Assembly: GCF_040931995.1 (NCBI RefSeq)
Contig: NZ_CP162412.1
Location: forward strand, 496,001-560,000
Direction of reading: 5' to 3'
Length of the DNA: 64,000 bases
DNA from: Pelagovum sp. HNIBRBA483
GTDB lineage: Bacteria > Pseudomonadota > Alphaproteobacteria > Rhodobacterales > Rhodobacteraceae
Position numbers and translations under genes: made by a program. Below are positions 35,888 through 44,256 of the stretch, piece after piece; position 1 is the stretch's first letter; every line of letters begins with the position of its first letter. A model generated the notes under the pieces. That model did no database searches. It worked only from the letters and a program-made list of their open reading frames with translations, and was not told the origin of the DNA.

Positions 35888-37624
35888 ATGACGATCGCAC
35901 CCAAGATCGACGTTCGGGATTTGAAGTCCGTCCGCAGCGCGGCGCGGAAATCGCCCAATGTTGCGCTTGGTGAGGACTTTGTCTCGCCTGATCGTACCCA
36001 TGACAAAGAGCTGCAATCGCAGAGAAACCGACGGGGGCTTATCACGCTCAATAGGTCGCCGCTGGCGCGAAAGATCATCACCTTTAATTTGTTGGGGATG
36101 ATCATTTTGGTGGCGGGTGTGCTTTTACTGACCCCCTCACGCGACAACCTCGCGTTCCAGCGGGCCAAAGGCTTGGTTAACGAAGCGGAGCTGATCGCAG
36201 ATGTTTTCGAGGTGCAACTGCCGGCAAATGGAGCGGCTGAACTTGCTGCGGCGGCGGAGGTTGATGTCAGGCGTATTCTAGACGGGCTCGATCTGCGTGA
36301 TGGTGTCGAGGTCTTTGTTTTTGACAGGGCTGGAACGCTGGTTGCGACCCGTCGGGCGCCTGTCAGCGGCGAGGTAGGCGGCCTATCGATCGACGACGGC
36401 GGCACCTTTATCACTGATCTTCTCAACTCAGGGTGGGAGCGCATCATTGGGTTGATCTCGCAGGGGAGTGAGCCCAAAACCCGCGTCATGCGGGAAGAAG
36501 AAGCGCGTTCGGTGCTCGAATTGGCGATGTCTCTGGGTACCCAAGCTCGCACCGACCTCGATGCGGCTGGGGGCGCGGTATTCCTCGTTTCGACGCCTAT
36601 TCAGTTGTCCGGTGCGCCGGTTGGGGTCGTCTCTGTCGTCTCGGCGGCGGGGGAGGTCGATTCGCTTTTCCGACGTGAGCGCGAAATCATTTTGCAGATG
36701 TTCGTGGTCGGGATTGTGGTATCAATCGGGCTCAGTTTGATATTGGCTTCAACCATCGCAAACCCGCTGGCGGACCTTGCTGCCGCTGCAGAATTAGGGC
36801 GGGACAAAAATGCGCGGAAAATGTCACCCAGCCGGATCAGGATACCTGACCTGACCGCACGACCGGACGAAATAGGGCGGCTGTCGGCCGCGCTGCGCGG
36901 CATGGTAGCGGCGCTTTATGAGCGGATTGATGGGAACGAACAGTTTGCAGCTGATGTGGCGCATGAGATCAAGAACCCCCTAGCATCATTGCGGTCCGCT
37001 GTGGGGACGATGCGGGTCGCCAAACGAGAAGACCAACGAGAAAAAATGCTCGAAATTATCGAGCATGATGTGCGGCGGTTGGATAGATTGGTAAGTGACA
37101 TTTCCAATGCGTCGCGATTGGACAGTGAATTGGTTAAGGAAGAAGAAGAACAGTTCAACTTGCTGAAGATGATCGGCAACATCAATGAGTTCCTTGGCCG
37201 TGAGGCGCAAGAGAAGGGTATTGAGTTCATCACGGATATGCCCTTAGAACCGTTGATGTTCACGGGATTGGAAGGGCGGCTGGCGCAGGTTTTCGTCAAC
37301 CTGATAACCAACGCCATTTCGTTTTGCGAGGATGGCGACGCAATTCGCGTTTGGGCTCGAAAGCGAGACAACCGCATTCTGGTGGTGGTTGAGGATACCG
37401 GACCGGGTATTCCGGACGAGGCACTGTCCAAGATATTCAAGCGTTTTTACTCGGAGCGGCCGGAAAAACAGTTCGGCAATAACTCGGGCCTTGGGCTCGC
37501 GATTTCCAAGCAAATTGTGGAAGCGCATGGCGGTGTGATTTGGGCTGAAAACATCCGCCCGACCGAAGCGGACCCGGGTTCTGACCCGCTGGGCGCGCGG
37601 TTTGTTGTCGGACTTCCGATTTAG
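35888..37624 (+). CDS. chvG: Sensor histidine kinase ChvG
   Basis: Encodes 578 residues. An about 60-residue cytoplasmic N-terminus precedes TM1 (IITFNLLGMIILVAGVLLL); a periplasmic sensor of about 190 residues follows, then TM2 (VVGIVVSIGLSLILASTI), HAMP, HisKA with His359 (DVAHEIKNPLASL), and HATPase_c (NLITNAISFCEDG, DTGPGIPDEA, NNSGLGLAISKQI). It phosphorylates ChvI. In other alphaproteobacteria the periplasmic ExoR protein represses ChvG; no exoR is seen here. It starts three bases after chvI. Confidence 0.94.
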   Translation: MTIAPKIDVRDLKSVRSAARKSPNVALGEDFVSPDRTHDKELQSQRNRRGLITLNRSPLARKIITFNLLGMIILVAGVLLLTPSRDNLAFQRAKGLVNEAELIADVFEVQLPANGAAELAAAAEVDVRRILDGLDLRDGVEVFVFDRAGTLVATRRAPVSGEVGGLSIDDGGTFITDLLNSGWERIIGLISQGSEPKTRVMREEEARSVLELAMSLGTQARTDLDAAGGAVFLVSTPIQLSGAPVGVVSVVSAAGEVDSLFRREREIILQMFVVGIVVSIGLSLILASTIANPLADLAAAAELGRDKNARKMSPSRIRIPDLTARPDEIGRLSAALRGMVAALYERIDGNEQFAADVAHEIKNPLASLRSAVGTMRVAKREDQREKMLEIIEHDVRRLDRLVSDISNASRLDSELVKEEEEQFNLLKMIGNINEFLGREAQEKGIEFITDMPLEPLMFTGLEGRLAQVFVNLITNAISFCEDGDAIRVWARKRDNRILVVVEDTGPGIPDEALSKIFKRFYSERPEKQFGNNSGLGLAISKQIVEAHGGVIWAENIRPTEADPGSDPLGARFVVGLPI

Positions 37625-37634
37625 CGGGCGCACG

Positions 37635-38063
37635 ATGCCCGAACCCAGCCCGATACATGCCACAACAGTCGCGATCGACGGTAAAGGAGTGCTCATTCGT
37701 GGGCCCTCCGGATCGGGGAAAACCGCGCTGGCGATCGAATTGATATCCCTCGGTGCCAAGCTTGTGGCCGATGACAGAACAATCGTGGTTCGAGAAGGTG
37801 AACGGATTGTCGCGCGATGCCCCGATACGCTGCGCGGTTTGATCGAAGCGCGCCATATTGGCATTCTGAATGCTCCATTCGAAGAAGAATGCACCATCAC
37901 GCTGGTGGTTGATCTTTCAAAGGCGGAGCAAGAAAGGCTGCCGCCATTGCGAACGACAGAACTAGCAGGGCAGAAAGTGACGTTACTGTACAAAGGTGCA
38001 GGAAGCGCTTTCGCGGCTTCAATCCGGCACTACATTCTTTATGGTCGGAACCTAGGCGTTTGA
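37635..38063 (+). CDS. hprK: Short HPr kinase/phosphorylase
   Basis: Encodes 142 residues from the ATG at 37635. It is the truncated alphaproteobacterial HprK, containing only the catalytic half: Walker A GPSGSGKT at residues 23-30, and VADDRTIVV with the catalytic-type acids, without the N-terminal domain of Firmicutes HprK. It phosphorylates HPr on serine and reverses this. It is 10 bp behind chvG and upstream of rapZ, EIIA and HPr, its substrate, so signal and target are encoded together. Confidence 0.92.
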   Translation: MPEPSPIHATTVAIDGKGVLIRGPSGSGKTALAIELISLGAKLVADDRTIVVREGERIVARCPDTLRGLIEARHIGILNAPFEEECTITLVVDLSKAEQERLPPLRTTELAGQKVTLLYKGAGSAFAASIRHYILYGRNLGV

Positions 38064-38078
38064 GAACTCGAGAGCAGC

Positions 38079-38981
38079 GTGGATCAAGAACAAACCCAGC
38101 GCGTACTTTTTGTCACGGGACCATCCGGTGCCGGGAGGTCGACGACCGTGAATGCGCTGGAGGATTTGGGCTATGAGGCGCTCGATAACTTCCCCCTCAG
38201 CCTGATTGATGCGCTGCTAACCGGAAAGCCGTTGGCGCGGCCTTTGGTCCTCGGCATCGACGTACGTAATCGTGATTTCAATGTTGATGGGCTGTTGTCG
38301 GTTCTGAAGCATCTTGAGGATGATACGCGGTATGATCCTCAACTGCTGTTTCTGGATTGTGCCGAGGACAGGCTTGTTGCGCGGTTCTCGGAAACACGGC
38401 GGCGGCATCCATTGGCACCGGAAGATGCGCCAGTCGTGGGGATTCGCCGCGAAATGCAATTGCTACCGCCGGTTCGAGAGCGCGCTGACTTTGTCATCGA
38501 TACGACGCAGATGACGCCGCATGACCTGCGGGATGAGCTGTTGCGCTGGTTCGGGAACGAAGGCAACGCGATCATGGGGGTGACGCTACATTCTTTCTCC
38601 TTCAAGCGCGGCCTCCCGAGCGGGCTTGATATGGTTTTTGACTGTCGTTTCCTGCGTAATCCTCACTGGGATCCTATGCTGCGTGAAAAGGACGGACGGG
38701 ATGATCAGGTTGCGGATTTTGTGCGCCTAGATGAAAGGTTCGCACCTTTTGAAGGCCATGTCCTAGGGCTGATGGAGACGTTGCTTCCGGCATTCCAAGA
38801 GGAGGGAAAAACCCACCTTTCGGTTGGCTTTGGCTGTACGGGCGGGAAACATCGGTCGGTTATGATGCTCGAAACTGTCTATCGCGCCCTTGCAGAAAAA
38901 GGGTGGCAGGTGTCTAAGAGGCACCGAGAGCTAGAAAGAATGATCGAGGAACCGTTGAGCAAGAGGGGACCTTCTTCGTGA
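38079..38981 (+). CDS. rapZ: RapZ/YvcJ family nucleotide-binding protein (RNase adapter)
   Basis: Encodes 300 residues from a GTG at 38079. It has a Walker A variant GPSGAGRST (residues 14-22), a nucleotide-binding N-terminal half, and the family C-terminal domain with SFSFKRGLPSGLDMVFDCRFLRNPHW and SVGFGCTGGKHRSV. In E. coli RapZ directs RNase E to the GlmZ sRNA and controls glucosamine-6-phosphate synthase; the role in alphaproteobacteria is less known. It is 15 bp after hprK and overlaps the EIIA start (GTGA). Confidence 0.93.
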   Translation: MDQEQTQRVLFVTGPSGAGRSTTVNALEDLGYEALDNFPLSLIDALLTGKPLARPLVLGIDVRNRDFNVDGLLSVLKHLEDDTRYDPQLLFLDCAEDRLVARFSETRRRHPLAPEDAPVVGIRREMQLLPPVRERADFVIDTTQMTPHDLRDELLRWFGNEGNAIMGVTLHSFSFKRGLPSGLDMVFDCRFLRNPHWDPMLREKDGRDDQVADFVRLDERFAPFEGHVLGLMETLLPAFQEEGKTHLSVGFGCTGGKHRSVMMLETVYRALAEKGWQVSKRHRELERMIEEPLSKRGPSS

Positions 38982-39385
38982 TTGGGATCGTGATTGTTGC
39001 CCATGGCGGATTGGCGCGGGAATACCTAGCGGCTATCGAGCATGTTGTGGGCGTACAGCCGGGCATACAGGCTATTGCCATCGCTCCGGACGATGATCGC
39101 GCGGTCAAGCAAGACGAAATTTGCAACGCGGCTGACACAGTCGACACCGGAGATGGTGTGGTCATTGTTACTGATATCTTTGGCGGTTCTCCATCAAACC
39201 TCTCGCTGCGTGCATGCAGTCTAGCTAATCGTCGTATTCTTTACGGCATGAACCTTCCCATGTTGATCAAGCTGGCAAAGTGCCGGAGCAAATCCGTACC
39301 TGATGCCGTTGAAGCCGCGCTTGTTGCAGGGCGGAAGTATATTAACAGCCATACCGTTTCATCAGACATGGGTTTTCAATCATGA
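38978..39385 (+). CDS. PTS EIIA component, mannose/fructose family
   Basis: A 135-residue EIIA-Man-type protein starting at GTG 38978. The N-terminal strand VIVAHGGLA bears the phosphorylation residue His9, and VTDIFGGSPSN is the family signature. No EIIB, IIC or IID partner is present, so it is probably a regulatory phospho-carrier receiving phosphate from HPr. The stop overlaps the HPr start (ATGA). Alphaproteobacterial relatives are part of regulatory PTS systems linked to ChvGI. Confidence 0.93.
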   Translation: MIGIVIVAHGGLAREYLAAIEHVVGVQPGIQAIAIAPDDDRAVKQDEICNAADTVDTGDGVVIVTDIFGGSPSNLSLRACSLANRRILYGMNLPMLIKLAKCRSKSVPDAVEAALVAGRKYINSHTVSSDMGFQS

Positions 39386-39651
39386 ACTCGCGCGAATTAG
39401 AGATTGTGAATATCAAAGGGCTACACGCGCGTGCGTCAGCGAAATTGTCGGAATTGGTTGAACAATTCGATGCCTCTGCGACTGTCTCCAAAGATGGTTT
39501 GTCCACTGGGGGGGACAGCATCATGGGGCTTTTGATGTTGGCGGCCTCAAAAGGTAGCAAAATAGAGGTCTCGACCGCCGGAAACGATGCTGAGGCCTTA
39601 ATGGAGGCGATTGCCGCATTGGTGGCGAACAAATTCGACGAAGAAAACTGA
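39382..39651 (+). CDS. ptsH: Phosphocarrier protein HPr
   Basis: An 89-residue HPr. The active site GLHARASAKL contains His15, which accepts phosphate from Enzyme I, and the regulatory Ser site for HprK lies in TGGDSIMGLLMLAASKGS. The EI gene (ptsP type expected) is not in the window. It is last in the chvI-chvG-hprK-rapZ-EIIA-HPr run and overlaps the EIIA gene by four bases. No terminator is evident before the convergent hbd gene, 30 bp away. Confidence 0.95.
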   Translation: MNSRELEIVNIKGLHARASAKLSELVEQFDASATVSKDGLSTGGDSIMGLLMLAASKGSKIEVSTAGNDAEALMEAIAALVANKFDEEN

Positions 39652-39681
39652 CCTAGCGTTTTAACCCGCTGCCAGCACGAT

Positions 39682-40557
39682 CTAGCGCGTGGGGACGGGC
39701 ATATCACCGCGGTAGTCATAGAAACCACGTTGAGTTTTACGACCCAGCCATCCGGCTTCGACATATTTTGTCAGCAGCGGGCAGGGACGGTATTTCGTGT
39801 CTGCAAGACCGTCATGTAGAACGTTCATGATCGCAAGGCAGGTATCCAGACCGATGAAATCGGCCAGTTCCAGCGGCCCCATCGGATGGTTGGCGCCGAG
39901 TTTCATGGACGTGTCGATAGAGGCTACTGAACCGACCCCCTCGTACAGTGCGTAGACCGCTTCGTTGATCATGGGCATCAGGATGCGGTTGACGATGAAT
40001 GCGGGGAAATCCTCTGATGAAGATGCGGTTTTTCCGAGCCGCTCGACCACGGCATGACAGGCCTTAGCGGTTGCATCATCGGTGGCGATTCCGCGGATCA
40101 GCTCAACCAGTTGCATCACTGGAACAGGGTTCATGAAATGGAAGCCCATGAACTTTTCCGGCCGGTCCGTACGGCTGGCAAGACGGGTGATCGATATCGA
40201 CGAGGTGTTGGTGGTGAGGATCGTCTCGGGTTTGATATGAGGTAGCAGGTCTTCGAAGATCGCAGTTTTGATTGTTTCGCGCTCAGTTGCGGCTTCGATG
40301 ATCAAGTCATTGGGGCCTAGATCAGTCAGAACAGGCGTAGTTTTGATTCGATTCAAAGCGCCCGTTTTTTCAGCCTCTGTAATCAGATCCCTTGAAACCT
40401 GACGGTCGAGATTTCGGGTGATCAGCGCCAATGCGTTTTGAAGCGCTTGTTCGCTTATGTCCGTCATGGTGACGTTGAAACCTGCGAGCGCAAATACATG
40501 CGCGATGCCATTGCCCATCTGCCCCGCGCCGACAATACCGACGTTCTGGATTTCCAT
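39682..40557 (-). CDS. hbd: 3-hydroxybutyryl-CoA dehydrogenase
   Basis: Encodes 291 residues from the ATG at 40557 (MEIQNVGIVGAGQMGNGIAHVFA). It has the NAD-binding GAGQMGNG, FEDLLPHIKPETILTTNTSSISITRLAS, the catalytic His in GFHFMNPVPVMQLVELI, and the C-terminal 3HCDH domain (ANHPMGPLELADFIGLD). It interconverts 3-hydroxybutyryl-CoA and acetoacetyl-CoA in butyrate/PHB and acetyl-CoA assimilation. The etfBA genes lie further upstream on the same strand, but a plus-strand gene intervenes. Confidence 0.95.
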   Translation of the reverse strand: MEIQNVGIVGAGQMGNGIAHVFALAGFNVTMTDISEQALQNALALITRNLDRQVSRDLITEAEKTGALNRIKTTPVLTDLGPNDLIIEAATERETIKTAIFEDLLPHIKPETILTTNTSSISITRLASRTDRPEKFMGFHFMNPVPVMQLVELIRGIATDDATAKACHAVVERLGKTASSSEDFPAFIVNRILMPMINEAVYALYEGVGSVASIDTSMKLGANHPMGPLELADFIGLDTCLAIMNVLHDGLADTKYRPCPLLTKYVEAGWLGRKTQRGFYDYRGDMPVPTR

Positions 40558-40629
40558 GACGATCAACCTTTCATGCTGCACCCGCACATTAGGCGCAGCT
40601 AGCCTACCCTTCAAGGGCGATGACCTTTG

Positions 40630-40654
40630 AAAGTTCGTTACAAAATGGAACTTT
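40630..40654. promoter_or_regulatory. Inverted repeat AAAGTTC-N11-GAACTTT between hbd and a divergent gene
   Basis: A perfect 7-bp inverted repeat, AAAGTTC (40630-40636) and GAACTTT (40648-40654), sits in the 158-bp spacer between hbd (minus) and the DUF6473-type gene (plus), about 75 bp from hbd and 60 bp from the other start. It has the size of a dimeric repressor operator; the regulator is unknown. Confidence 0.4.
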
Positions 40655-40715
40655 AACAGGTTGGAAGGTTTTCCCGCCAATTCTCCCCCTTGGTGAGTGA
40701 AAAAAGGTGGGACAC

Positions 40716-41615
40716 ATGGAACATGTGGCGCTGGACAGATTTGTCCAAATGAAGGATTTGGGAATTTTCGGACGAACCCGGTTGGAGCTCAGAGAGGGCC
40801 TTTCGGCGACGGAAAACTATCTTGTTTGCCTCGGTGGGTCGCAGACATATGGGCGCGAGATTGAGCGTCCGGTCACCGCGCATTTGAGTGCCGCCACAGG
40901 GATGACCGTGGCGAATTTTGGGGTTCGCAACGCGGGTTGGGACGCCTTCATGCGCGAGGCGTCCGTGCTGGAGGCCGCCTCTTCTGCACGGATTTGCCTA
41001 ATTCAGATAGTAGGGGCGCAAAACACCTCAAACAGGTTCTACCGCGTGCATCCGAGGCGCAATGACAGGCTTGTTGCCCCGTCAACCGTGCTTTCAGCGT
41101 TGTATAGCGAGGTGGATTTTTCTGAGTTCACGTTCACCCGCCATTTGCTTGGCGCGTTATACAGCGTGTCATATGAAAGGTTTGAAACTGTTGTTGAGGA
41201 ATTGAGACAGGCTTGGGTCGCGCGATTGCGGGCCTTGATCCGTGAGATTGAGGCACCGGTGCTGCTTTACTGGCTTTCCGACAGGCCGTTGAGCGATCAA
41301 CCTTGGGATCTGTTACGCGATCCGATGTCGCGCGATCCGCTGTTCGTCACGCGCTCGATGGTTCAGGCGGTGGCGCATCATGCGGACGGGTTTGTTGAGA
41401 TTGCGCCGCCGGTCGGGAAACCGCGGTTGAAGCGCCCGTTCCTTTCATTGCGTGACAGTTCCGTCCCAGGCGAGGATCTGGACGAGGCTGCACATAGTGC
41501 CGCGGCCGACGCACTTCTCCCAGAGATTGAGGCATTGTTGGAAAAAAAGAAGGCCCGCCAAGATGACGGGCCTTCAGAATTACAAATCGATGATCAGATC
41601 AAAGCTTCTCGGTAA
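40716..41615 (+). CDS. DUF6473-like protein of unknown function, possibly SGNH-related
   Basis: Encodes 299 residues from the ATG at 40716, with AAAAAGG upstream; a GTG three codons earlier is possible. There is no signal peptide or TM helix. The order CLGGSQTYGRE, then VANFGVRNAGWD, then IVGAQNTSNRFYR, and a late LDEAAHSAAADALL resembles a degenerate SGNH hydrolase layout, but key spacing is off; I cannot name a reaction. The C-terminal about 20 residues (KKKARQDDGPSE and on) are read from the etfBA terminator hairpin and from the end of etfA in antisense. It separates etfBA from hbd. Confidence 0.75.
   Translation: MEHVALDRFVQMKDLGIFGRTRLELREGLSATENYLVCLGGSQTYGREIERPVTAHLSAATGMTVANFGVRNAGWDAFMREASVLEAASSARICLIQIVGAQNTSNRFYRVHPRRNDRLVAPSTVLSALYSEVDFSEFTFTRHLLGALYSVSYERFETVVEELRQAWVARLRALIREIEAPVLLYWLSDRPLSDQPWDLLRDPMSRDPLFVTRSMVQAVAHHADGFVEIAPPVGKPRLKRPFLSLRDSSVPGEDLDEAAHSAAADALLPEIEALLEKKKARQDDGPSELQIDDQIKASR
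41541..41574 (-). terminator. Rho-independent terminator of etfBA, inside the 3' end of the convergent gene
   Basis: Perfect 8-bp stem AAGGCCCG (41550-41557) and CGGGCCTT (41567-41574), loop of nine. In the minus direction it is followed by TTCTTTTTTTCC, a proper U-run, 25 bp past the etfA stop. The whole element lies within the coding region of the opposite gene. Confidence 0.85.
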
Positions 41616-42525
41616 GCTCCGGCAGGGCGTCGAAGAGGTCTGCCACGAGGCCATAATCGGCCACCTGGAAGATCGGGGCTTCTTCGTCCTTGTTGATTGC
41701 GACGATGATCTTCGAGTCCTTCATGCCAGCAAGGTGCTGAATAGCACCTGAGATGCCGACTGCGACATAAAGATCGGGTGCAACCACCTTGCCGGTCTGG
41801 CCAACCTGCCAGTCGTTCGGGGCAAAGCCCGAGTCGACGGCGGCGCGGGAGGCACCAACGGCGGCGCCGAGCTTGTCAGCGAGCTTCTCGATGATCGCGA
41901 AGTCGTCCTTGGAACCGACGCCACGGCCACCGGAAACCACGACGCCCGCCGAGGTCAGCTCGGGGCGGTCGCTGGCAGCGACACGGTCTTCGATCCATGC
42001 GCTCAGCGCCGGATCAGCGACGGTGGCAATGGCCTCCACAGGTGCGGCGTTGCCGGTGCCGGCAGCGTCAAAGGTCGAGGTACGGAAAGAGACAACCTTC
42101 TTCGCATCGGTCGATTTGACGGTCTGGATCGCGTTGCCTGCATAGATCGGACGCTCGAAGGTCTCGGCATCCACAACGGCGGAGACATCGGAGATCACCA
42201 TCACATCCAGAAGCGCCGCAACGCGCGGCAGGATGTTCTTGGCGTCTGTCGTCGCAGGCGCGACGATGTGCGTGTAATCATCCGCAAGCGCGACGAGCAA
42301 AGCGGCGGTCGGCTCGGCAAGGCGGTGGCCGTAGATCGCGTCTTCGGCGACGAGAACCTTGGAGACGCCATCAATAGTGGCAGCTTCCTTGGCGGCATCG
42401 GCAGCAGTGGCCCCTGCGCAGAGGAGGGTCACATCGCCAATGGCTTTGGCGGCGGTGACGGCCTTGGCGGTGGCATCCATTGCCAGCGCGCCATCGGTCA
42501 CTTCGGCAAGAAGAAGTACAGACAT
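41599..42525 (-). CDS. etfA: Electron transfer flavoprotein alpha subunit
   Basis: A 308-residue EtfA. The C-terminal FAD domain has the signature [51 protein letters not shown] (shown at about residues 195-245 in pieces: GGRGVGS, ASRAAVD, QVGQTGK) and [19 protein letters not shown] takes electrons from acyl-CoA dehydrogenases (for example mcd here) to the quinone pool through ETF-QO. The start overlaps the etfB stop (TAATG). The stop lies 17 bp inside the convergent gene. Confidence 0.97.
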   Translation of the reverse strand: MSVLLLAEVTDGALAMDATAKAVTAAKAIGDVTLLCAGATAADAAKEAATIDGVSKVLVAEDAIYGHRLAEPTAALLVALADDYTHIVAPATTDAKNILPRVAALLDVMVISDVSAVVDAETFERPIYAGNAIQTVKSTDAKKVVSFRTSTFDAAGTGNAAPVEAIATVADPALSAWIEDRVAASDRPELTSAGVVVSGGRGVGSKDDFAIIEKLADKLGAAVGASRAAVDSGFAPNDWQVGQTGKVVAPDLYVAVGISGAIQHLAGMKDSKIIVAINKDEEAPIFQVADYGLVADLFDALPELTEKL

Positions 42526-43283
42526 TACACAGCTCCCACTTCTTTGAGTTTCGCAACAAGCTCATCGACGCTGCCGACGATCTCGCCCGCCTTGCGTGCT
42601 TCGGGCTCGCTGGTGCCGACGATGGTCAGGCGCGGCGTAACATCAACGCCGTAATCGGCTGGTGTCTTTTCATCGAGCGGCTTTTTCTTCGCCTTCATGA
42701 TATTCGGAAGCGATGCATAGCGCGGCTCGTTCAGGCGCAGGTCTACGGTGATGATCGCAGGCATCTTGACCGAGATCGTTTGCAGGCCGCCATCGACCTC
42801 GCGGGTCACCTTGGCGCTGTCGCCGTCAACGTCCAGCTCGGAGGCAAAGGTGCCCTGCGACCAGCCCAGAAGCGCAGAGAGCATCTGGCCGGTGGCGTTC
42901 ATGTCATTGTCGATTGCCTGCTTGCCACAGAGAACAAGGCCGGGCTGCTCCGCGTCGACAACACCTTTGAGGATTTTCGCAACCGCCAGCGGCTCGATGT
43001 CCTGATGCACGTCTTCGGTGGCAACGACGAGGATCGCGCGGTCAGCACCCATAGCGAGTGCAGTGCGGAGGGTTTCCTGCGCCTGCTTCACGCCGATCGA
43101 CACCGCGACCACTTCTTCGGCCTTGCCAGCCTCTTTCAGACGAATGGCCTCTTCAACGGCAATCTCGTCAAACGGGTTCATCGACATTTTGACATTGGCA
43201 AGATCAACACCCGATCCGTCCGCCTTAACACGGACTTTCACGTTGTAGTCGATCACGCGCTTAACAGGTACCAAGACCTTCAT
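42525..43283 (-). CDS. etfB: Electron transfer flavoprotein beta subunit
   Basis: A 252-residue Etf[38 protein letters not shown], and the signature [22 protein letters not shown] for the AMP-binding and partner-docking (recognition-loop) part. It forms the heterodimer with EtfA. It is first in the etfB-etfA operon; a Shine-Dalgarno GGGAG is visible before the ATG at 43283. Confidence 0.97.
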   Translation of the reverse strand: MKVLVPVKRVIDYNVKVRVKADGSGVDLANVKMSMNPFDEIAVEEAIRLKEAGKAEEVVAVSIGVKQAQETLRTALAMGADRAILVVATEDVHQDIEPLAVAKILKGVVDAEQPGLVLCGKQAIDNDMNATGQMLSALLGWSQGTFASELDVDGDSAKVTREVDGGLQTISVKMPAIITVDLRLNEPRYASLPNIMKAKKKPLDEKTPADYGVDVTPRLTIVGTSEPEARKAGEIVGSVDELVAKLKEVGAV

Positions 43284-43415
43284 CGGCGTAACTCCCTATA
43301 ATTCTGCAGACGCAAAAGCATTCGCGGAGGTGTTAGCAAGGCCCGAAAGGAGAAAACAGTGCAAAATCGACGCGGCGAGGTTCGCCGACGCCACGTTTGC
43401 CTGAATGGGCCGAAT

Positions 43416-43988
43416 TTATCTGTTGGCTCCGGGAACCCAAAGGATATCCGACCGCCCGTCATCATTTGCGATCCGCGCGGCGACGAAGAACCAATCTGAA
43501 AGTCGATTAAGGTACTTAACGGCCGCCGAGTTTACGGCTTCTTGGGTTGCGAGGTCGGTTGCCAGTCTTTCAGCGCGCCGGGAGACGGTACGGCAGAGGT
43601 GCAGATGTGCCGCCAATGCAGATCCGCCAGGCAGAATGAAGCTGCGCAGGGGTTCAAGCGCGTCATTCATTTCGTCGATCTCAGCTTCGAGCCGCGCGAC
43701 TTGGGCATCGGTCATTCGCAGAACGGGGTAGGGTGCTTCGGCGTCTTTATCCATGTCGGGGCGGCACAGATCTGCGCCGAGATCAAAAAGATCATTCTGA
43801 ATCGCGGCTAATTTGGCGCCCAAGTCACTATCCGCATGGAGGCGGGCAATCCCGACAGTTGCGTTCGTTTCATCCACTGTACCGTAAGTTTCAACACGGA
43901 GAGATTGCTTTGGTACACGCGTGCCGTTGCCGAGTGCTGTTTCGCCAGCGTCGCCGGTTTTGGTATAAATCTTGTTCAGAACAACCAT
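43416..43988 (-). CDS. Cob(I)alamin adenosyltransferase, PduO type
   Basis: A 190-residue PduO-type ATP:corrinoid adenosyltransferase with TKTGDAGETALGNG (ATP binding), VETYGTVDETNATVG, FILPGGSALAAHLHLCRTVSRRAERL and VKYLNRLSDWFFVAAR. It makes adenosylcobalamin, the cofactor of methylmalonyl-CoA and ethylmalonyl-CoA mutases, which fits the proposed mcd-containing acetyl-CoA assimilation route. The ATG follows the stop of the twin-TM gene by one base; its AAGGAGG site lies inside that gene's end. Confidence 0.95.
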   Translation of the reverse strand: MVVLNKIYTKTGDAGETALGNGTRVPKQSLRVETYGTVDETNATVGIARLHADSDLGAKLAAIQNDLFDLGADLCRPDMDKDAEAPYPVLRMTDAQVARLEAEIDEMNDALEPLRSFILPGGSALAAHLHLCRTVSRRAERLATDLATQEAVNSAAVKYLNRLSDWFFVAARIANDDGRSDILWVPGANR

Positions 43989-43989
43989 C

Positions 43990-44196
43990 TTATCCTCCTT
44001 GGCGCCGGATGTAGACGAAAAGCAATATCAGGATCACGGCGACGAATTGTGCACCGATGCGCCAACGCATTATCCGGTTTGCATATTTGCGGTTGAAGTC
44101 GCCGCCTTTGCCGAAGGTGCCAATGCCAAACATCAGGATGGCGGCCACTCCGAGGCAAGCAACGGCAACGACGTAGAAGAGGGGATCGTCAGCCAT
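43990..44196 (-). CDS. Twin-TM small protein (HIG1-type)
   Basis: A 68-residue protein with two TM helices (FYVVAVACLGVAAILMFGIGTFG and FVAVILILLFVYIRRQG) joined by a basic loop with KYANRIMRWRIGAQ, the hallmark of HIG_1_N proteins. In mitochondria HIG1 proteins help respiratory supercomplexes; bacterial ones are poorly studied, though similar small proteins associate with cytochrome c oxidase. It is one base from the adenosyltransferase start. Confidence 0.9.
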   Translation of the reverse strand: MADDPLFYVVAVACLGVAAILMFGIGTFGKGGDFNRKYANRIMRWRIGAQFVAVILILLFVYIRRQGG

Positions 44197-44230
44197 GGGA
44201 TTTCCTTTTTTTTCTCAACGCCGATCTAGC

Positions 44231-44256
44231 AGCCCCTTTCACAAAGGGAAGGGGCT
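44231..44256. terminator. Stem-loop at the end of the SDR gene, possible terminator
   Basis: Perfect stem AGCCCCTT (44231-44238) and AAGGGGCT (44249-44256) that overlaps the SDR stop codon. There is no immediate U-run, so factor-dependent termination or mRNA 3'-end protection is as likely as intrinsic termination. Confidence 0.45.
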
